Source of the DNA: JBBFMJ01 sp037441225
GTDB lineage: Bacteria > Acidobacteriota > Thermoanaerobaculia > UBA2201
Assembly: GCA_037441225.1 (NCBI GenBank)
Contig: JBBISU010000028.1
Span: 1 to 35,301 of the forward strand
Reading direction: 5' to 3'
Length of the DNA: 35,301 nucleotides
Shown here: positions 32,100 through 35,301 of the stretch, one piece after another
Layout: the number at the start of each line of letters is the position of its first letter
Numbering within the stretch: position 1 is the stretch's first letter
Program-made: the position numbers and the translations under genes
The notes under the pieces: model-generated
The model's database searches: none
What the model was told of the DNA's origin: nothing
What the model saw: the letters and a program-made list of their open reading frames with translations, nothing else

Positions 32100-32115
32100 T
32101 GGCATAAGGTTTGCA
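32100..32115 (+). promoter_or_regulatory. Sigma54-type -24/-12 element
   Basis: TGGCAT (32100-32105), five bases, TTGC (32111-32114) followed by A. It matches the RpoN consensus TGGCAC-N5-TTGC-W at every defined position but one, with exact GG-to-GC spacing. A start would fall near 32126, giving a leader of about 100 bases. It lies just downstream of a sigma70-like promoter for the same gene. Confidence 0.55.
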
Positions 32116-32150
32116 CTATTTTTAACGAAATTAATGAAAGGAGGTGGTTT

Positions 32151-32204
32151 TTGGGAATTGCTAATTTTTTGTTTTTTGTATGTTTTTTAAATTTGAATTT
32201 ATAA
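32151..32204 (+). CDS. Possible 17-residue leader peptide
   Basis: A TTG codon five bases after a strong GGAGGT (32140-32145) opens a frame encoding a short hydrophobic peptide (reads GIANFLFFVCFLNLNL after the start) that stops at 32204, 20 bases before the receptor ATG. The only evidence is the well-placed ribosome site in an otherwise unexplained leader. An overlapping ATG frame from 32134 (18 aa) lacks a ribosome site. It may be a regulatory leader or chance. Confidence 0.25.
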   Translation: MGIANFLFFVCFLNLNL

Positions 32205-32224
32205 AAAATTTTTAAGGAGGTTTT

Positions 32225-35200
32225 ATGAGGTATTTTTTTAGTTTTTTGGCAATTATACTTTTATCATTAGGTGTAATTGCACAAACCACTGGGACAATCC
32301 AAGGAACAGTGGTTGACAACAACAACGAGCCCTTGCCAGGTGCAACCTTAGAAGTTTCTTCTGTTGCATTGCAAGGTGTAAGGGTAACAACATCAGATGT
32401 AAATGGTTTCTTCGTTTTCCGTGCATTGCCACCGGGTATGTACAAATTAAAAGCAACTATGCAGGGCTTTGCACCATTAGAGCAAGCAGAAATTCAAGTT
32501 TTCTTAGACAAAACAGTGACATTGAAAGTCCAGATGCAACCTGCCTTTGAAGAAGTTATAACAATCACTGGCGAATCTCCCCTTGTTGATGTAACTTCAA
32601 CAACTATGGGTATAAACCTGACACAGGAAATCATTCAGGATTTGCCAGCAGGAAGGACTTATCAATCCCTTGCTTTCAAAGCTCCAACAGCAGTTGAGGG
32701 TGAGCTTGGTGCAAATCCATCTGTCTCTGGTGCATCTGCTGCTGAAAACAGATATTTAGTTGATGGAATTGATACATCTGATCCTGCTTTTGGAACTTTT
32801 GGGACAAATGTTACTTACAACTTCATTCAAGAAGTTGAAGTAAAGACAGGTGGCTATGAAGCAGAATATGGTGGTGCAATGGGTGGAATTATTAATGTTG
32901 TAACAAAATCCGGTTCAAATGAATTTAAAGGAGAACTCTTTGGCTATTTTACAGATGACAGTTTAACAGAAGCAGGAGAAGAACCAGTTGGTGGTTCTGC
33001 CTTAGAATCATTTAAGGACTATGATTATGGTTTATCAGTAGGAGGAAAAATAATTCAAGACAAATTATGGTATTTTGTTGCATTAAATCCAGTTTATCAA
33101 GAATATGAATATCTCTTGCCAGTTCCTGGTGCTGGAACCTTTAAAGAAAAAAGAGAAGGCGATCCAGGTTATGGTGCATTAAAATTGAACTATTCATTTA
33201 ATCCAAATAATTCTTTTACATTTAATGTAATTGCAGACCCAAAGAAAGGGAACGATTATTATGGAGATTATTTCATTGATGTCTCTGACAGAGAGGACTA
33301 CTTAAATCCAAAAGATCCTGGTTCACCAATCATAACTGATATGAACAGGAACAGAAAAGAAGGTGGATACAACTATGGTGGAACATATACATCAATACTT
33401 TCTCCTTCCATGATGTTTGAAGTAAAAGCAGCACACCATGAAACAAAGGTTGACAGAAGACCTACCTTAAATCAAGAGACCTGGTTTGACTGGTCTGGAA
33501 TGTGGACTTGTTATGGAGACCATACAGAAGTTGGAGTAAATTGTGGTTCTGGAATAATGTTTGGTGGTGCTGGTTTTGATGAAATGGATACTCAAAGGTT
33601 TAGAGACCATGCAAAAGCAGCACTTACTTGGTATATAGGAAATTTTGAGGTAAAAGCAGGAGTTGATTACAAAAAATTAGAGTTTACTGATTATGCAGGT
33701 GTAAATGGTTCTTCACCAGAGATATGCGTTCCTTTTGGGAATGCAAGGCCAACCAATGCAACCTATGATTATTTAGGCGATGAAGATGGAGATGGAATTC
33801 CAAATTATGCAGATGAAGATTATAGTTGGACACCAATGGGACTTGAAGAATTTGCAACATTGACAGGCCGCCTTTGTGATGCCAATGGAGATGGAGTTGC
33901 AGATGATGGAATTACAATGCCAGCAAGACATGGAAACAGATGGTATTTATATGATCCTGGCTTTGTCTCTTATATGGATTATTACAACAGGAATTACCAA
34001 AATAATTCAAAAGGACAAACAACACAATGGGCTTTATTTGCTCAAACAGCTTGGAAGGCATTTCCAAATTTAACAATTAAAGCAGGAGTTAGGGCTGATT
34101 CATCAAAGAGTGAAGGAAATATGACTGACCTTGGTGTATCAGGTGGACTTGATTTTGGCTTTGGTGATATGATTTCACCAAGGATTGGATTTATATGGGA
34201 TTTTGCAAACAATGGAAGGTCAAAACTCTATGGACACTATGGAAAATTTTACAATGATATTCCTTTGCAAATAAATGTAAGAGCATTTGGAAATGAACAG
34301 TACTGGTTCTATTATTATCAATATCCTTATGATGAAAATGGAAATCCAACACTTCCATCAACAGCAAATCCAGGACTTCTCCAGAGGATTCGTCTCTCTG
34401 GTGGAGCAGCAACAATTGTTCCAGATATTAAGCCTGCTTATGAAGAAGAGATAATCCTTGGTGGTGAATATGAAGTTAAGCCAAACTTAGCAGTTGGATT
34501 AAAAGGAATTTATCGTTCTATATCAAATGTAATGGAGGACTATTCCTTTGATGGTGGTTCAACTTATGTAATTGGAAATCCAGAAACACTTGTAGGTGAT
34601 GAAAGCGCATGCGTTACAATTTCTAATGATCTTCCAACAACACCAGAAGAAAGGACTTTCTGCTTTGTAAAACCAGTTCGTTTCTATCGTGGTATTGAGC
34701 TTTCCGTTGATAGAAGGTTTGCAAACAACTGGCAATTATATGCCTCCTTACTCTGGTCTAAATCAGAAGGAAACTATGGTGGACTCTTCAGACAAGACAA
34801 TGGGCAACTTGATCCTTTCATCACATCTCTATATGATTTACCACAACTTCTACCAGATACAAGAGGACTTCTCCCAAATGATAGGGAATGGCAATTTAAG
34901 ATGTATGGTTCTTATCGTCTCCCAATGGGCTTAACTCTTGGCTTTGATTCCTGGTTTATTTCAGGTCAGCCACTTTCAAAACTTGGTTCCCATATTGATT
35001 ATGGTGATGATGAAAGATTTGTTGGACCAAGAGGTTCTTATGGAAGAGGAGACAATGTATATGATTTCTCCCTCCATGCTGCTTATCCTTTCAAAATCAC
35101 AGAAGCAGTTGACTTAAAACTTATCCTTGATATCTTCAATGTTTTCAATTTCCAACATGGTATGTGGTATGAACAAACCTGGAGTTCATTAGCACTTGCC

Positions 35201-35301
35201 TGGACTGACCACACTGGAACCTGGGATATTGATGGAGATGGAACTGCTGATGGATACGAATGGGATCCACAGGGTTGTACATTGGCAGAAGATGGTTCTC
35301 A
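32225..35301 (+). CDS. Oar-type TonB-dependent outer-membrane receptor (partial)
   Basis: Open for 1025 codons and running off the window. Signal peptide (MRYFFSFLAIILLSLGVIA), a carboxypeptidase-regulatory-like Ig fold (about 22-105: GTIQGTVVDNNNEPLPGATL, NGFFVFRALPPGMYKLKATM), a plug domain (about 107-240: EEVITITGESPLVDV, YLVDGIDTSD, YEAEYGGAMGGIINVVTKSG) and a beta-barrel. Three Asp-rich DxDGDG-type loops (from residues 519, 552 and 1001) look calcium-binding. Several cysteines occur in barrel loops. These receptors import large substrates or display proteins at the surface. AAGGAGG lies five bases before the ATG. It uses more C-ending codons than its neighbours, consistent with high expression. 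The substrate is unknown. Confidence 0.92.
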   Translation, partial: MRYFFSFLAIILLSLGVIAQTTGTIQGTVVDNNNEPLPGATLEVSSVALQGVRVTTSDVNGFFVFRALPPGMYKLKATMQGFAPLEQAEIQVFLDKTVTLKVQMQPAFEEVITITGESPLVDVTSTTMGINLTQEIIQDLPAGRTYQSLAFKAPTAVEGELGANPSVSGASAAENRYLVDGIDTSDPAFGTFGTNVTYNFIQEVEVKTGGYEAEYGGAMGGIINVVTKSGSNEFKGELFGYFTDDSLTEAGEEPVGGSALESFKDYDYGLSVGGKIIQDKLWYFVALNPVYQEYEYLLPVPGAGTFKEKREGDPGYGALKLNYSFNPNNSFTFNVIADPKKGNDYYGDYFIDVSDREDYLNPKDPGSPIITDMNRNRKEGGYNYGGTYTSILSPSMMFEVKAAHHETKVDRRPTLNQETWFDWSGMWTCYGDHTEVGVNCGSGIMFGGAGFDEMDTQRFRDHAKAALTWYIGNFEVKAGVDYKKLEFTDYAGVNGSSPEICVPFGNARPTNATYDYLGDEDGDGIPNYADEDYSWTPMGLEEFATLTGRLCDANGDGVADDGITMPARHGNRWYLYDPGFVSYMDYYNRNYQNNSKGQTTQWALFAQTAWKAFPNLTIKAGVRADSSKSEGNMTDLGVSGGLDFGFGDMISPRIGFIWDFANNGRSKLYGHYGKFYNDIPLQINVRAFGNEQYWFYYYQYPYDENGNPTLPSTANPGLLQRIRLSGGAATIVPDIKPAYEEEIILGGEYEVKPNLAVGLKGIYRSISNVMEDYSFDGGSTYVIGNPETLVGDESACVTISNDLPTTPEERTFCFVKPVRFYRGIELSVDRRFANNWQLYASLLWSKSEGNYGGLFRQDNGQLDPFITSLYDLPQLLPDTRGLLPNDREWQFKMYGSYRLPMGLTLGFDSWFISGQPLSKLGSHIDYGDDERFVGPRGSYGRGDNVYDFSLHAAYPFKITEAVDLKLILDIFNVFNFQHGMWYEQTWSSLALAWTDHTGTWDIDGDGTADGYEWDPQGCTLAEDGS

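Overview
The window is about 70% A+T and densely packed, with almost every base coding. It comes from a Gram-negative bacterium with an LPS-type outer membrane: lpxB and an msbA-like exporter sit side by side, and a large TonB-dependent (Oar-type) outer-membrane receptor runs off the right edge. Several pieces resemble Acidobacteriota or nearby deep lineages: a DUF6677-like membrane protein, a lipoprotein starting C-G-K-E-G-P-P before dapF, a zinc-ribbon/YIP1 protein, short TldD/TldE and a GldA-GldF-GldG-DUF4340 set. That placement rests on family memory and is tentative. No mobile element, CRISPR array, tRNA or rRNA was seen.

Layout. 1-478 has no recognisable gene. 479-3870 (minus) is an operon sucC-sucD-ndk followed by a secreted, apparently catalytically dead M23-like protein. 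4013-4936 (minus) is a YhcC-type radical SAM protein, divergent from a four-gene ABC module (4966-9378: ATPase, permease, GldG-like, DUF4340). 9505-13071 (plus) is hslV-hslU, an LptM-like lipoprotein and dapF. 13024-13795 (minus) holds a small lytic transglycosylase and a stand-alone Fis-type HTH protein, divergent from a 444-aa pentapeptide-repeat protein joined to trpS. 16439-25497 (plus) is a long run: six-domain ribosomal S1, HU/IHF, HIT hydrolase, DUF6677-like protein, a 58-aa membrane protein, VanZ-like, lpxB, msbA, yicC and two glycosyltransferases. 25543-29760 (plus) carries the zinc-ribbon/YIP1 protein, DUF2752, a phosphohexomutase, enolase and an FtsB/DivIC-like protein. 29683-31976 (minus) is tldD-tldE. 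32225 to the end is the receptor gene, incomplete.

How the genes fit together. Envelope functions dominate: lipid A synthesis and flipping, sugar transfer, peptidoglycan precursor (DapF), lytic transglycosylase, an M23 pseudo-enzyme and a division protein. These are mixed with central carbon enzymes (SucCD, enolase, hexomutase), translation (S1, TrpRS) and proteostasis (HslVU). Genes commonly overlap by 1-8 bp, and some by 20-80 bp in other frames or antisense.

The most interesting signals are regulatory. At least five genes without a Shine-Dalgarno (hslV, the Fis-like gene, the pentapeptide gene, the hexomutase and tldD) have a promoter -10 box ending only 6-9 bases before the ATG, which predicts leaderless mRNAs. 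Operon-leading genes such as S1 have normal promoters plus AGGAGG sites. The receptor gene has a sigma70-like promoter and a near-perfect sigma54 -24/-12 element in tandem, followed by a long leader with a possible small ORF. I do not see a clear new multi-gene system; the window is mostly housekeeping with several odd individual genes.
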